Below, in pieces: positions 34,609 through 43,878 of a stretch of DNA of 64,000 bases. Each line of letters starts with the position of its first letter. Positions within the stretch are counted from its first letter, which is position 1. The notes under the pieces are model-generated. The model did not search any database. It saw only the letters and a program-made list of their open reading frames with translations, and had not been told where the DNA came from. Source of the stretch: Serratia rhizosphaerae (GTDB lineage: Bacteria > Pseudomonadota > Gammaproteobacteria > Enterobacterales > Enterobacteriaceae); assembly GCF_009817885.1 (NCBI RefSeq), contig NZ_CP041764.1, forward strand, positions 4,278,001 to 4,342,000, in the 5' to 3' direction. Position numbers and translations under genes: made by a program.

Positions 34609-34624
34609 ACGAAAACGATTGCGT
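34609..34624 (-). promoter_or_regulatory. PurR box upstream of purT
   Basis: ACGAAAACGATTGCGT matches the PurR consensus ACGCAAACGTTTGCGT at 13 of 16 positions and keeps the central CG. E. coli purT belongs to the PurR regulon. Confidence 0.78.
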
Positions 34625-34798
34625 TGCCAGCCGGCGCGCCCGCCGGCCGACAGCCCGTATAGGCGGCAGAAACGAAAAAATTTGCCCTGTAGGCATGATT
34701 ATGCGTTAATAATCAGCGGTGAAAGAAGACCTACATAACGCAGGGGCTTCGCGCCGTAAGTGCCGTAAAGGCAGGTTTATCAAGTAAAGGAAAGTCAA

Positions 34799-35008
34799 AT
34801 GGCTAAGATCACTGGTCACGTAAAATGGTTTAACGAAAGCAAAGGCTTCGGCTTTATCACTCCAGCCGACGGTTCTAAGGACGTTTTCGTTCATTTTTCC
34901 GCAATCGTTAGCGATGGCTTCAAGACTCTGGCAGAAGGCCAGCAGGTTGAGTTCTCCATCCAGGACAGCCAACGTGGCCCGGCTGCAGCCGATGTTGTTG
35001 CTATCTAA
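34799..35008 (+). CDS. CspA-family cold-shock protein
   Basis: 69 residues with both RNA-binding motifs (KGFGFI, VFVHF). It differs from CspC at the beginning (MAKITGHVKWFNES) and in the last third (AIVSDGFKTLAEGQQVEFSI), and resembles CspA/CspB/CspG-type proteins. It has its own promoter; the 5' leader is at least 80 bases, as for cold-inducible csp mRNAs, with AAAGGAAAGTCAA before the ATG. RNA chaperone. Which csp gene it corresponds to is not decidable by eye. Confidence 0.93.
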   Translation: MAKITGHVKWFNESKGFGFITPADGSKDVFVHFSAIVSDGFKTLAEGQQVEFSIQDSQRGPAAADVVAI

Positions 35009-35023
35009 TTAGCGACCCGCTGC

Positions 35024-35053
35024 TGAAAAACCCGCTTCAGGCGGGTTTTTTTA
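35024..35053 (+). terminator. Terminator after the csp gene
   Basis: AAAAACCCGC-TTCA-GGCGGGTTTTTTT-type hairpin with T-run, 16 bases after the stop. Confidence 0.92.
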
Positions 35054-35181
35054 TGCGTATTCGCCGGGAACGGCCGCCAGGTATTATGACGCCGCCGGGC
35101 CTTCTCTGTTATCATCTGCCCCCAGAATAAGCTGCCGACCGGCAGCGTCGCCTTTTCATCCGCCTATAAGAGTTTATCGCC

Positions 35182-36564
35182 GTGAGCACAGTTTCCTTTT
35201 CTTCCCTGCCGCTGCCAGCCGCACAGTTGGCCAACCTCAACGAACTGGGGTATGCCGCCATGACGCCGGTGCAGGCCGCGGCACTGCCCGCTATTTTGCA
35301 AGGGCAGGACGTACGCGCCAGAGCAAAAACCGGCAGCGGTAAAACGGCGGCGTTCGGCATCGGCCTGTTGGATAAAATCAATGTCGGGCAGGTGGCGACG
35401 CAGGCGCTGGTGCTGTGCCCGACGCGTGAACTGGCCGATCAGGTCAGCAAAGAGCTGCGCCGTCTGGCGCGCTTTACCCAGAATATTAAAATCCTGACGC
35501 TGTGCGGCGGCCAGCCGATGGGGCCGCAGCTGGATTCGCTGGTGCATGCGCCGCATATCGTGGTGGGTACGCCGGGGCGGGTGCAGGAACACCTGCGGAA
35601 AAAAACGCTGCAGCTGGACGCGCTGAAGGTGCTGGTGCTGGATGAGGCCGATCGTATGCTGGATATGGGGTTCGCCGACGATATCGACGACGTGATCGCC
35701 TACACGCCGCCACAGCGCCAGACGCTGTTGTTTTCCGCCACTTATCCTGACGGCATCGAGCGCATCAGCGCCCGCGTGCAGCGGACGCCGCTCAGCGTGG
35801 AAGTGGCCGACGATGACGCGCCGCTCACCATCGAACAGCGCTTCTATGAAACGACGCGCGACCAGCGTCCGGCGCTGCTGCTGGCCGCTATCCGTCACTA
35901 TCAACCGGCTTCCTGCGTGGTGTTCTGCAACACCAAGCGCGACTGTCAGAGCGTGTGCGATGCGCTGGAAGCACGTGATATCAGCGCCCTGGCGCTGCAC
36001 GGCGACCTGGAACAGCGCGACCGCGATCAGGTTCTGGTGCGTTTTGCCAACCGCAGCTGCCGCGTATTGGTGGCGACCGATGTCGCCGCGCGCGGGCTGG
36101 ATATCAAAGATCTTGAGCTGGTGGTGAACTACGAAATGGCCTTCGATCCGGAAGTGCACGTGCACCGCGTCGGCCGTACCGGTCGCGCCGGCATGAGCGG
36201 CCTGGCGATCACTCTATGCACGCCGCAGGAAATGGCGCGGGCGCATGCGTTGGAAGAGTATCTGCAGGCGGATCTGTCGTGGGCGCCGGTGAGTGAACTG
36301 AGCGGGGCGAGCAACGCGCCGTTGGAAGCAGAGATGGCCACGCTGTGCATCGACGGCGGCCGCAAGGCGAAAATCCGTCCCGGTGATATTCTGGGAGCGC
36401 TGACCGGCGAAGCGGGGCTGACCGCGGCGGAAGTGGGGAAAATTGATATGTTCCCGATGCATGCCTACGTGGCCATCCGTAAAAACAGCGCTCGTAAAGC
36501 GCTGCAGCGCCTGCGCGAAGGCAAAATCAAAGGGAAAAACTGCAAGGCGCGCCTGCTGAAATAA
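35182..36564 (+). CDS. dbpA: ATP-dependent RNA helicase DbpA
   Basis: 460 residues, family length, GTG start. DEAD-box motifs in order: Q-motif region GYAAMTPVQAAALP, motif I ARAKTGSGKTA (about 53-63), PTRELADQV, TPGRV, DEADRMLDMGF, SAT, then the second RecA domain (VFCNTKRDCQ, VATDVAARGLDI, HRVGRTGRAG). Residues 385-460 form the DbpA-specific RNA-binding domain (RKAKIRPGDILGALTGEAGL) that recognises hairpin 92 of 23S rRNA. It acts in assembly of the 50S subunit. Followed by a hairpin (CGCGGAGGC/GCCTCCGCG, 36570-36595). Confidence 0.96.
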   Translation: MSTVSFSSLPLPAAQLANLNELGYAAMTPVQAAALPAILQGQDVRARAKTGSGKTAAFGIGLLDKINVGQVATQALVLCPTRELADQVSKELRRLARFTQNIKILTLCGGQPMGPQLDSLVHAPHIVVGTPGRVQEHLRKKTLQLDALKVLVLDEADRMLDMGFADDIDDVIAYTPPQRQTLLFSATYPDGIERISARVQRTPLSVEVADDDAPLTIEQRFYETTRDQRPALLLAAIRHYQPASCVVFCNTKRDCQSVCDALEARDISALALHGDLEQRDRDQVLVRFANRSCRVLVATDVAARGLDIKDLELVVNYEMAFDPEVHVHRVGRTGRAGMSGLAITLCTPQEMARAHALEEYLQADLSWAPVSELSGASNAPLEAEMATLCIDGGRKAKIRPGDILGALTGEAGLTAAEVGKIDMFPMHAYVAIRKNSARKALQRLREGKIKGKNCKARLLK

Positions 36565-36607
36565 TTAACCGCGGAGGCCCGCTTGTGCCTCCGCGCGGCA
36601 TTACTTA

Positions 36608-36627
36608 TACTGTATGTGTATACAGTA
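36608..36627 (+). promoter_or_regulatory. LexA (SOS) box upstream of yebG
   Basis: TACTGTATGTGTATACAGTA: the CTGT-N8-ACAG core is perfect and flanked by the usual TA/TA. It sits 24 bases before the yebG start. E. coli yebG is a LexA-regulated SOS gene. Confidence 0.95.
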
Positions 36628-36650
36628 TTTAAATCTTTTGGGGAATACGC

Positions 36651-36971
36651 ATGGCGGTTGAAGTTAAATACGTAGTAGTCAGAAACGGTGAGGAAAAAAT
36701 GACATTCGCCAGCAAAAAGGAAGCCGACGCTTACGACAAAATGCTCGATCTGGCTGATAATCTCGGTGAGTGGCTGCAGCAGGCGCCGCTGACGCTGGAT
36801 GAGGAACAGCGCGATACGTTGAGTTTCTTCCTGGCGGAGCACAAAGAGATGCTGACGCACATTCTGCGCGGCGGGGCGCCGCAGCAGGCGGACGCCAAGG
36901 CGGTAAAGCCGAAGAGTGACAAGAAGGCGGCAACAAAAGCGGGAAGCGCGTCGGAAAAACAGGCTGCTTAA
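36651..36971 (+). CDS. yebG: YebG, SOS-induced protein
   Basis: 106 residues. The first 70 (MAVEVKYVVVRNGEEKMTFA, DAYDKMLDLADNLGEWL) match E. coli YebG; the C-terminal 35 are Lys/Ala-rich (VKPKSDKKAATKAG) and variable. It is a damage-induced small protein of uncertain role. The LexA box just upstream shows direct SOS control. yqfB follows after 39 bases. Confidence 0.93.
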   Translation: MAVEVKYVVVRNGEEKMTFASKKEADAYDKMLDLADNLGEWLQQAPLTLDEEQRDTLSFFLAEHKEMLTHILRGGAPQQADAKAVKPKSDKKAATKAGSASEKQAA

Positions 36972-37009
36972 TCACTATGTTGCAGCATTGTGATAAAAAA
37001 GGATCTAAA

Positions 37010-37318
37010 ATGGGCGGTGACATCACTTTCTTCGGCCGTTTCGAGCAGGATATTTTAGCTGGACGTAAAACTATCACTCTGCGTGATGCTAGCGAATCGC
37101 ATTTCCAACCTGGCGACGTATTACGCGTCAGTCGCCATGAAGACGGGGTGTTCTTCTGTTTTATCGAGGTGCTGTCGGTGACGCCGGTTCGTCTGAACGC
37201 GCTGAACGAGCAGCATGCCAGGCAGGAAAACATGTCGCTCGATGCGCTGAGGCAGGTTATCAAGGAGATCTATCCGGGGGTGGATGAACTGTTTGCGATC
37301 GTATTTCGCAAACGTTGA
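37010..37318 (+). CDS. yqfB: N4-acetylcytidine amidohydrolase (ASCH domain)
   Basis: 102 residues from the ATG at 37010. It matches E. coli YqfB: DITFFGRFEQDILAGRKTIT, with the proposed catalytic Lys in GRKT, ESHFQPGDVLRV and HARQENMSLDALRQVI with its Glu. It is one of the smallest amidases, converting N4-acetylcytidine to cytidine. A start at 36977 in the same frame is possible; AAGGATCTAAA favours 37010. Its position next to yebG differs from E. coli. Confidence 0.88.
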   Translation: MGGDITFFGRFEQDILAGRKTITLRDASESHFQPGDVLRVSRHEDGVFFCFIEVLSVTPVRLNALNEQHARQENMSLDALRQVIKEIYPGVDELFAIVFRKR

Positions 37319-37381
37319 ACGCCTGCCAGGCCTGATGCCAGTCAGCGCCCTCCGGGTAGTGTAACGACAACTGGAGGGTAT

Positions 37382-37747
37382 ATGAGAGCAACAGGATTGG
37401 GGCTGGCCGTCGCGCTGGTGGTGAGTTTGGGATTTGTCGGCAGCGCTCAGGCGCAGCAGCATGAGCAGCGTACGGCGAAGGTTGGCCTGTGCAGCGGGCT
37501 GCAGGCGGCGGACGTCGCCGCACAGGTCAAGCGAGACTTCCTGCAAAACCGTATTACGCGCTGGGCATCGGATAAAAAACTGCTCGGCACCGCCACGCCG
37601 GTTGCCTGGGTCAGCCCGGACGCGGTCAGCGGTGAAGATGACCTCTGGCAGGTGCCGCTGACGGTGCGCGGCAGTAAGGCGGATAAAACCTATCGCGTCA
37701 CGCTTAACTGCAAAACCGGCGATATCGCTTACAGCGAACCGCAGTAA
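37382..37747 (+). CDS. yebF: YebF, secreted/colicin-M-immunity-type protein
   Basis: 121 residues with a signal peptide (GLAVALVVSLGFVGSAQA, cut near residue 24). The mature region matches E. coli YebF: CSGLQAADVAAQVKRDFLQN, RWASDKKLLG, PVAWVSPDAV, WQVPLTVRG, and two Cys (KVGLCSGL and TLNCKTGD) for the disulfide. E. coli YebF is exported to the medium through outer-membrane porins. AACTGGAGGGTAT precedes the ATG. Confidence 0.92.
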   Translation: MRATGLGLAVALVVSLGFVGSAQAQQHEQRTAKVGLCSGLQAADVAAQVKRDFLQNRITRWASDKKLLGTATPVAWVSPDAVSGEDDLWQVPLTVRGSKADKTYRVTLNCKTGDIAYSEPQ

Positions 37748-37928
37748 CCCCTGCGCCAGGGCGCGACGAAGGCGCCCTGATTGGCGAATTTTTCCAGTCA
37801 ACTTGTCTAATGCCTCACACAAATTTTCCCCGCCATACGTTAATTGACAAAAAATCCCCTAATCTGGAGTTTTAGCGGCGTTCCGGCACAGGTGCCCGTT
37901 CGCTTTACTATCCATGCGAGGGGATGCA

Positions 37929-38582
37929 ATGAAAAACAGTTGGATGCAGCAGATTCAATCGCTGTTGGGGCAAAAAAGCGGCTCAAACAGCAGTACCGAG
38001 GGCATCGGCAAATTGTTGGCGCCCGGTGCGCTGGGCGGGCTGGTCGGCGTATTGTTGGCGAATAAATCCTCGCGCAAGCTGGTCGGTAAATTCGGTAAAA
38101 ACGCGCTGATTATCGGCGGCAGCGCCGCGGCAGGCGCGGTGCTGTGGAACAAATACAAATCACGGGTGAAAGATACCCATCAGGATGAGCCGCAGTTCGG
38201 CATGCAGTCGACGCCGGTCGATCTACGCGCCAAGCGGCTGGTGCAGGCGCTGGTGTTTGCGGCGAAAAGCGACGGCCATATTGACGACAACGAGCGTCGC
38301 GCCATTGACGACAGCCTGACGCAACTGCAGATTGGCGACGAAGCGCAGGCCTGGGTGCAGCAGGCGATAGAGCAGCCGCTCAATCCCGATGCGCTGGCGC
38401 TCGGCGTAAAGAACGAAGAGGAAGCGTTGGAAGTGTATTACCTCAGCTGTATGGTAATCGATGTCGATCACTTTATGGAGCGCGGCTATCTTGACGCGCT
38501 GGCGCGCTCGCTGAAAATTCCCGACGATGTGAAACAGGGCATTGAGGGCGATGTGAATCAGAAAAAACGCGAGCTGGCGTAG
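37929..38582 (+). CDS. yebE: YebE, DUF533 inner-membrane protein
   Basis: 217 residues. The block LLAPGALGGLVGVLLANKSS plus ALIIGGSAAAGAVLWNKYKS forms two membrane segments at about residues 33-80; the C-terminal half is a TerB-like helical domain (LVQALVFAAKSDGHIDDNER). It matches E. coli YebE, a Cpx-regulated gene. The start at 37929 (ATGAAAAACAGT) is chosen over one five codons upstream from family alignment. Function unknown. Confidence 0.9.
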   Translation: MKNSWMQQIQSLLGQKSGSNSSTEGIGKLLAPGALGGLVGVLLANKSSRKLVGKFGKNALIIGGSAAAGAVLWNKYKSRVKDTHQDEPQFGMQSTPVDLRAKRLVQALVFAAKSDGHIDDNERRAIDDSLTQLQIGDEAQAWVQQAIEQPLNPDALALGVKNEEEALEVYYLSCMVIDVDHFMERGYLDALARSLKIPDDVKQGIEGDVNQKKRELA

Positions 38583-38690
38583 CGTCGTCTCGGCGTTGCG
38601 GCGGATAAAAGCTGCGGTGCCTACTTGTTAAGGCGGGGGCAATCATGACACCCTTACGTCCATCAATAGACGTAAGTGGATGATTTGGTA

Positions 38691-40724
38691 ATGATGACCC
38701 CTCCGAAGGCGGAAAAACGCCCGTATCCGATGACGCTGCACGGCGATACCCGCGTTGATGACTACTACTGGCTGCGCGACGACGAGCGCAGCGATCCGCA
38801 GGTGCTGGCGTATCTGCAGGCGGAAAATGCCTACACTGACGCCATGCTGCAACCGCAGCAACCGCTGCGTGAAGCGCTGTATCAGGAGATGGTGGCGCGT
38901 ATTCCGCAGCAGGAACATTCGGCGCCTTATGTGCGCAATGGCTACCGTTATCAGACGCGCTACGAACCCGGCAACGAATATGCGCTCTATGTGCGCCAGC
39001 CGGCGGCGAAAAGCGATGCCTGGCAGGCGCTGCTGGACGGCAACCAGCGGGCGCAGGGGCGCGAGTTTTACACCCTGGGCGGCCTGGACATCAGCCCGGA
39101 CAACCGCATGATGGCGGTGGCGGAAGATTTCCTGTCGCGCCGCCAATATGATATCCGCTTTAAACATCTGCCGGATGACGCCTGGGCGGAAGAGGTGCTG
39201 GAAAATACCTCCGGCAACTTTGAATGGAGCAATGACTCCGCCAGCGTGTATTACGTGCGCAAACATCCGCAGACGCTGCTGCCGTATCAGGTCTATCACC
39301 ACGTTGTAGGGACAGACCCGGCTGACGATCGGCTGGTGTATGAAGAAACCGACGACACCTTCTACGTCGGCCTGGAAAAAACCACCTCAGAACGCTATAT
39401 CCTGATCCACCTCAGCAGCACCACCACCTCGGAAATCCTGCTGCTGGACGCCGAACGGCCCGATGCGACACCGCAGATGTTCGTGCCGCGCCGCAAAGAT
39501 CATGAATATGCCATCGATCACTATCGGCAGACGTTCTATATCCGTTCGAACAGAGACGGCAAAAACTTCGGCCTGTACCAGAGCGACGTTGCGGACGAAG
39601 CGCGGTGGCAAACGCTGATTGCCGCGCGTGATGACGTGATGCTGGAAGGCTTTGAGCTGTTCCGTGACTGGCTGGTGGTGGAAGAGCGCAGCGCCGGCCT
39701 GACGCAACTGCGGCAAATCCACTGGCGCAGCGGTGAAGAACGGCGTATCGCCTTCGACGATCCGACCTATGTCACCTGGCTGGACTACAACCCGGAGCCG
39801 GAAACCGCGCTGCTGCGCTATGGCTATTCTTCCATGACCACCCCGGCCAGCCTGTATGAGCTGAACCTCGACAGCGGTGAGCGCAAACTGCTCAAACAGC
39901 AAGAGGTGAATAACTTTACACCGGAAAATTACCGCAGCGAGCGGGTGTGGGTGAAGGCGCGCGACGGCGTAGAGGTGCCGGTTTCGCTGGTGTACCGGGC
40001 GGACCGTTTTAACCAGGGTGGCAATCCGCTGTTGGTGTACGGTTATGGCTCATACGGCAGCAGTATGGATCCGGCCTTCAGCGGCAGCCGCCTGAGCCTG
40101 CTGGACCGCGGTTTTGTATTTGCGCTGGCGCATATTCGCGGCGGCGGCGAGCTGGGGCAGCTGTGGTATGAAGACGGCAAGTTGTTCAACAAGCAAAACA
40201 CCTTTAACGACTTTATCGATGTAACCAAAGCGCTGGTTGAGCAGGGCTACGGCGCCGCGGGGCAGGTATACGCCATGGGCGGCAGCGCCGGCGGTTTACT
40301 GATGGGAGCGGTGATCAACCAGCAGCCGGCGCTGTTCCACGGCGTGGTGGCGCAGGTGCCGTTCGTCGATGTGGTGACCACCATGCTGGACGAGTCTATT
40401 CCGCTGACCACCGGCGAATACGATGAGTGGGGCAATCCGAACGAGAAGCCGTATTACGATTACATCAAACAGTACAGCCCTTACGATCGGGTACAGGCGC
40501 AGGCTTATCCGCACCTGTTGGTGACCACCGGCCTGCATGATTCGCAGGTGCAGTATTGGGAACCGGCCAAGTGGGTGGCGAAGCTGCGTGAGTTGAAAAC
40601 CGATGACCGTCAGCTGCTGTTGTATACCGATATGGACTCCGGCCACGGCGGTAAATCCGGCCGTTTTAAAGCCTATGAGGATATTGCGCTGGAATACGCC
40701 TTTATTCTGTCGCTGAGCGAGTAA
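38691..40724 (+). CDS. ptrB: Oligopeptidase B
   Basis: 677 residues. Serine protease of the prolyl oligopeptidase family (S9A), cutting after Arg and Lys in short peptides. A seven-blade propeller (about residues 70-400) precedes the alpha/beta-hydrolase domain. The catalytic Ser is in MGGSAGGLLMG, the Asp in GLHDSQVQYW and the His in DSGHGGKSG. GELGQLWYEDGKLFNKQNTF is also typical. The GTG at 38676 is a weaker start. A hairpin terminator separates it from convergent exoX. Confidence 0.96.
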   Translation: MMTPPKAEKRPYPMTLHGDTRVDDYYWLRDDERSDPQVLAYLQAENAYTDAMLQPQQPLREALYQEMVARIPQQEHSAPYVRNGYRYQTRYEPGNEYALYVRQPAAKSDAWQALLDGNQRAQGREFYTLGGLDISPDNRMMAVAEDFLSRRQYDIRFKHLPDDAWAEEVLENTSGNFEWSNDSASVYYVRKHPQTLLPYQVYHHVVGTDPADDRLVYEETDDTFYVGLEKTTSERYILIHLSSTTTSEILLLDAERPDATPQMFVPRRKDHEYAIDHYRQTFYIRSNRDGKNFGLYQSDVADEARWQTLIAARDDVMLEGFELFRDWLVVEERSAGLTQLRQIHWRSGEERRIAFDDPTYVTWLDYNPEPETALLRYGYSSMTTPASLYELNLDSGERKLLKQQEVNNFTPENYRSERVWVKARDGVEVPVSLVYRADRFNQGGNPLLVYGYGSYGSSMDPAFSGSRLSLLDRGFVFALAHIRGGGELGQLWYEDGKLFNKQNTFNDFIDVTKALVEQGYGAAGQVYAMGGSAGGLLMGAVINQQPALFHGVVAQVPFVDVVTTMLDESIPLTTGEYDEWGNPNEKPYYDYIKQYSPYDRVQAQAYPHLLVTTGLHDSQVQYWEPAKWVAKLRELKTDDRQLLLYTDMDSGHGGKSGRFKAYEDIALEYAFILSLSE

Positions 40725-40728
40725 AGCG

Positions 40729-40754
40729 GAACGGGCGGCCGGCGCCGCCCGTTC
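40729..40754. terminator. Bidirectional terminator between ptrB and exoX
   Basis: GAACGGGCGGC-CGGC-GCCGCCCGTTC, an 11-bp perfect stem between convergent genes. Confidence 0.75.
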
Positions 40755-40756
40755 TG

Positions 40757-41425
40757 TCAGCCAACCAGGTAGTACTTCAGCGTATGCTTCATATCCGGGT
40801 TGAGATCGGCGAGATTTTTCAGCATCCACTGTAAATAGCCTGGATCTTCCTGGGCGATTTGCTCAATCAGCCGGCCGCGATATTTACCGAACTTAAAGGT
40901 TTTTATCAGCGCCGGCCGTTCGGTGATATCGGCCATCTCTTCGGCGCTCCAGGATGAATCCTTGATAATCCGCTGCAGCAGGGCGGCGGTGACGTAGCAG
41001 TCATACAGCGCCCGGTGCGGATACAGCGTATTGTCCTGCGGCAGTTGCACGTCGAGATTCAGCGCATAGCGCAGATACTGGTTGCCGTACTTGATATCCG
41101 GATACAGCATGCGTGCCAGCTTGAGGGTGCAGATCCAGCGGCCCCGCATCTCCGGCAGCACGCCGCGATCGAAGGCGGCATTATGCGCCACATAGTAATC
41201 ACTGCCGAGATAGCGACCAATGGCGACGGCAATACGGGGTTTATCCTCGACCATCGCCTCCGTAATATGATGGATGGCCATCGCATCAATGCTGATGGGG
41301 CGGTCCGGGCACACCAAATCGCTCATCGGATTGGCCAGTCGGCTGTCGATCAGATCGATGGAGGCGACTTCAACAATGCCGCCGTCCAGGCCGCAGGTTT
41401 CGGTATCAATAATGCGTAACGTCAT
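40757..41425 (-). CDS. exoX: Exodeoxyribonuclease X
   Basis: 222 residues, E. coli size. DEDDh 3'-5' exonuclease: ExoI motif RIIDTETCGLDGG at residues 4-16, ExoII HNAAFDRGVL, and ExoIII with HRALYDCYVTA. Acts on ssDNA and in mismatch repair. The C-terminal segment TFKFGKYRGRLIEQIAQEDP is typical of ExoX. Start at 41425 chosen by family alignment over an open frame to 41479. Confidence 0.94.
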   Translation of the reverse strand: MTLRIIDTETCGLDGGIVEVASIDLIDSRLANPMSDLVCPDRPISIDAMAIHHITEAMVEDKPRIAVAIGRYLGSDYYVAHNAAFDRGVLPEMRGRWICTLKLARMLYPDIKYGNQYLRYALNLDVQLPQDNTLYPHRALYDCYVTAALLQRIIKDSSWSAEEMADITERPALIKTFKFGKYRGRLIEQIAQEDPGYLQWMLKNLADLNPDMKHTLKYYLVG

Positions 41426-41688
41426 GTCATGCTTTCCTCTTTTGCCTCCCAGCATAACGGTTGTCGAGTTTGTCGCCAAATGTTCGTTGCCTTAGAGGCG
41501 CTGGCCGCTGGTGAGAAAAACGCCGAAAGGTGACGTAATGATAAGCAACGCAATGGCTGGTCGTATTCATTTTAAGCAAACGAACGTGAACAGCCCGTTA
41601 TCCGTCGGAGTTTTCAGGTTTTACCGTTGACCTGATGGCATGCATGGGCTTTGATGAAAGCATCATTCACAGAGAGACGGAAAGCGCA

Positions 41689-42647
41689 ATGGAACAATTA
41701 CGCGGGTTATATCCGCCGTTAGCAGCGTATGACAGTGGCTGGTTGGATACCGGGGACGGTCATCGGATCTACTGGGAATTAAGCGGTAACCCGGAAGGGA
41801 AACCGGCGGTGTTTATCCACGGCGGGCCGGGAGGCGGCATTGCCCCTTATCATCGGCAGCTGTTTGATCCGGAACGCTATAAAGTCTTGCTGTTCGACCA
41901 GCGCGGCTGTGGGCGCTCCCGGCCGCACGCCAGTTTGGACAACAATACCACCTGGCATTTGGTCGACGATATCGAACGGCTGCGTGAAATGGCCGGCGTG
42001 GAGCAGTGGCTGGTTTTCGGCGGCTCCTGGGGTTCGACGCTGGCGCTGGCCTATGCGCAAACGCACCCGCAGCACGTCAGCGAGCTGGTGCTGCGCGGTA
42101 TCTTTACGCTGCGTAAACAGGAGCTGTCCTGGTATTACCAGGATGGCGCCTCACGTTTCTTCCCGGAAAAATGGCAGCGCGTGCTGTCGATTCTTTCCAC
42201 CGAGGAGCGTCAGGATGTGATTGCCGCCTATCGCCGGCGGCTGACCAGCGAAGATCTTGAGGTGCAGCTGGAAGCGGCGAAACTGTGGAGCATCTGGGAG
42301 GGAGAAACCGTCACGTTGCTGCCGAGTACCGAGTCGGCGGCGTTTGGCGAAGATGACTTTGCGCTGGCGTTTGCCCGCATTGAAAATCACTATTTCACCC
42401 ATCAGGGCTTCTTGCAGAGCGACGATCAGCTACTGCGCAACGTGCCGCTGATTCGTCATATCCCTGCAGTAATTGTACATGGCCGCTATGATATGGCCTG
42501 CCAGGTGCAAAACGCCTGGGATCTGTCGCAGGCATGGCCGGAAGCCGAACTGCATATTGTTGAGGGGCGGGGCACTCGTTTGATGAACCGGGGATCCTGC
42601 ACCAGCTGATGCTGGCCACCGATCGCTTTGCCGGTAAAACGGTGTAA
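41689..42647 (+). pseudogene. pip: Proline iminopeptidase, 3'-end frameshift
   Basis: The first 290 codons match Serratia proline iminopeptidase (about 317 residues): MEQLRGLYPPLAAYDSGW at the start, HGGPGGG oxyanion loop, FDQRGCGRS, GGSWGSTLALAYA with the catalytic Ser, HGRYDMACQ with the Asp. At GA-GGGG-CG (42564-42567) one G is missing; the current frame ends at 42609, while the +1 frame gives GAGHSFDEPGILHQLM, including the catalytic His, and stops at 42647. It releases N-terminal proline from peptides in the cytoplasm. Either a sequence error or a recent loss of the His. Confidence 0.93.
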
Positions 42648-42686
42648 GCGCGCGGCGGATGCGGAGAGCCGCATCCGCCGTTGTTG

Positions 42687-42917
42687 TTATTTGCTTTTCG
42701 GTTCGTAAGGCAGGCGTGAGAACTTGTGCGACGCCATCCGGTAGTGGATGACGCGTTCGCGGAAGTAGTCGCGCAGATGTTCCGGCTGTTCACGCTCCAC
42801 CACTTCAGGAATTACCGGCATATTATAGCGCTCTTTGAACGCCACGCCGGAAGCGGCTAAATCCACGTTAACCTTGTCCATCTCTTCTTTCGAGAGTTCT
42901 GCCAGATTGTATCCCAC
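42687..42917 (-). CDS. holE: DNA polymerase III theta subunit
   Basis: 76 residues matching HolE: MGYNLAELSKEEMDKVNVDL, VAFKERYNMPV, LRDYFRERVIHYRMAS. It binds the epsilon proofreading subunit and stabilises the polymerase core. AAGGAGCATAGCGTGG precedes the ATG on the minus strand. Confidence 0.95.
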   Translation of the reverse strand: MGYNLAELSKEEMDKVNVDLAASGVAFKERYNMPVIPEVVEREQPEHLRDYFRERVIHYRMASHKFSRLPYEPKSK

Positions 42918-43014
42918 GCTATGCTCCTTACTGATACCGCATTTTATCTGCGCAGAAGGTAATGCACCGCGCGGCGCTTGGCAAGCCTGCTGTGACGCTG
43001 CGAACGCCGCATTG

Positions 43015-43150
43015 GGTAATGATAATTATTTTTATATAGCAGAGCGGCTAATGTCATCATTGTTTTCATTTGCTATGTCTATTTGTGTTATTTCAAATAA
43101 GAATGATTCGCCTTTAGATCTCCAGCAAGATGAAAATAATTATCATAAAT
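43015..43150 (+). promoter_or_regulatory. Fur-like sites upstream of ftnA
   Basis: AATGATAATTATT at 43018-43030 and AAAATAATTATCATAA at 43133-43148 resemble Fur boxes (GATAATGATAATCATTATC); AATAAGAATGATT at 43096-43108 is a weaker third. E. coli ftnA is iron-induced: Fur binds an extended upstream array and lifts H-NS repression. The AT-rich setting and spaced sites here fit that scheme. Confidence 0.55.
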
Positions 43151-43305
43151 ATTAACATTGGCGTGATTTAATTTTAACTAAATGATAAATAAAGGTATTT
43201 AAATTAATCATCGCTTGATGTAAATCAACTGTTTTTATTTTGTTTTTGGCAGGGCATAATACGGCACATATAAAACATTGGCCTGCAGAATTAAAAGGAA
43301 TAACT

Positions 43306-43824
43306 ATGCTGACGCAAGAAATGACAAAGCAGTTGAATGAACAACTCAACCTTGAGTTTTATTCGGCAAACCTGTATTTGCAGATGAGCGCATGGTGTGC
43401 GGATAAAGGCTTTGAAGGCGCCGCAGCCTTCCTGAAAGAGCATTCCCAGGAAGAAATGCAGCATATGCAGCGTCTGTTTGATTACCTGAGTGATACCGGC
43501 GCGCTGCCAGTGCTGGGCAGTATTGCCGCGCCGCCGGTAGAGTTCGAGTCGCTGGCCGATGTGTTCCAACAGACCTATGAGCACGAGCAACTGATCACCC
43601 GTCAGATCAACGAACTGGCGCATGTGGCAATGACCACCCATGATTACTCCACCTTCAACTTCCTGCAGTGGTACGTTGCCGAGCAGCATGAAGAAGAGAA
43701 ACTGTTCAAATCCGTACTGGATAAGCTGGCCTTGGTCGGCACCAGCGGCAAAGCGCTGTTCTTCATCGATAAGGATCTGAAGAAAATGGGCGCGGCCGGC
43801 GAAGGCAGCAACGGCCAGCTGTAA
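43306..43824 (+). CDS. ftnA: Ferritin FtnA
   Basis: 172 residues, four-helix bundle. Ferroxidase residues are in LEFYSANLYLQM (Glu), EHSQEEMQHM (Glu, His) and the YEHEQLITRQINEL / AEQHEEEKLF helices. Cytoplasmic 24-mer that stores iron as ferrihydrite. The start at 43306 (ATGCTGACGCAAG) follows AAAAGGAATAACT; the frame is open upstream to 43240 but has no family match there. Confidence 0.96.
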   Translation: MLTQEMTKQLNEQLNLEFYSANLYLQMSAWCADKGFEGAAAFLKEHSQEEMQHMQRLFDYLSDTGALPVLGSIAAPPVEFESLADVFQQTYEHEQLITRQINELAHVAMTTHDYSTFNFLQWYVAEQHEEEKLFKSVLDKLALVGTSGKALFFIDKDLKKMGAAGEGSNGQL

Positions 43825-43835
43825 TTTTTAGCCCG

Positions 43836-43878
43836 GAAAAAACCGCGCCAGGCAGACGATGCCGGTGCGGTTTTTTTA
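43836..43878 (+). terminator. Terminator after ftnA
   Basis: AAAAAACCGC (43837-43846) pairs with GCGGTTTTTTT (43867-43877), T-run at the end. Confidence 0.8.
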
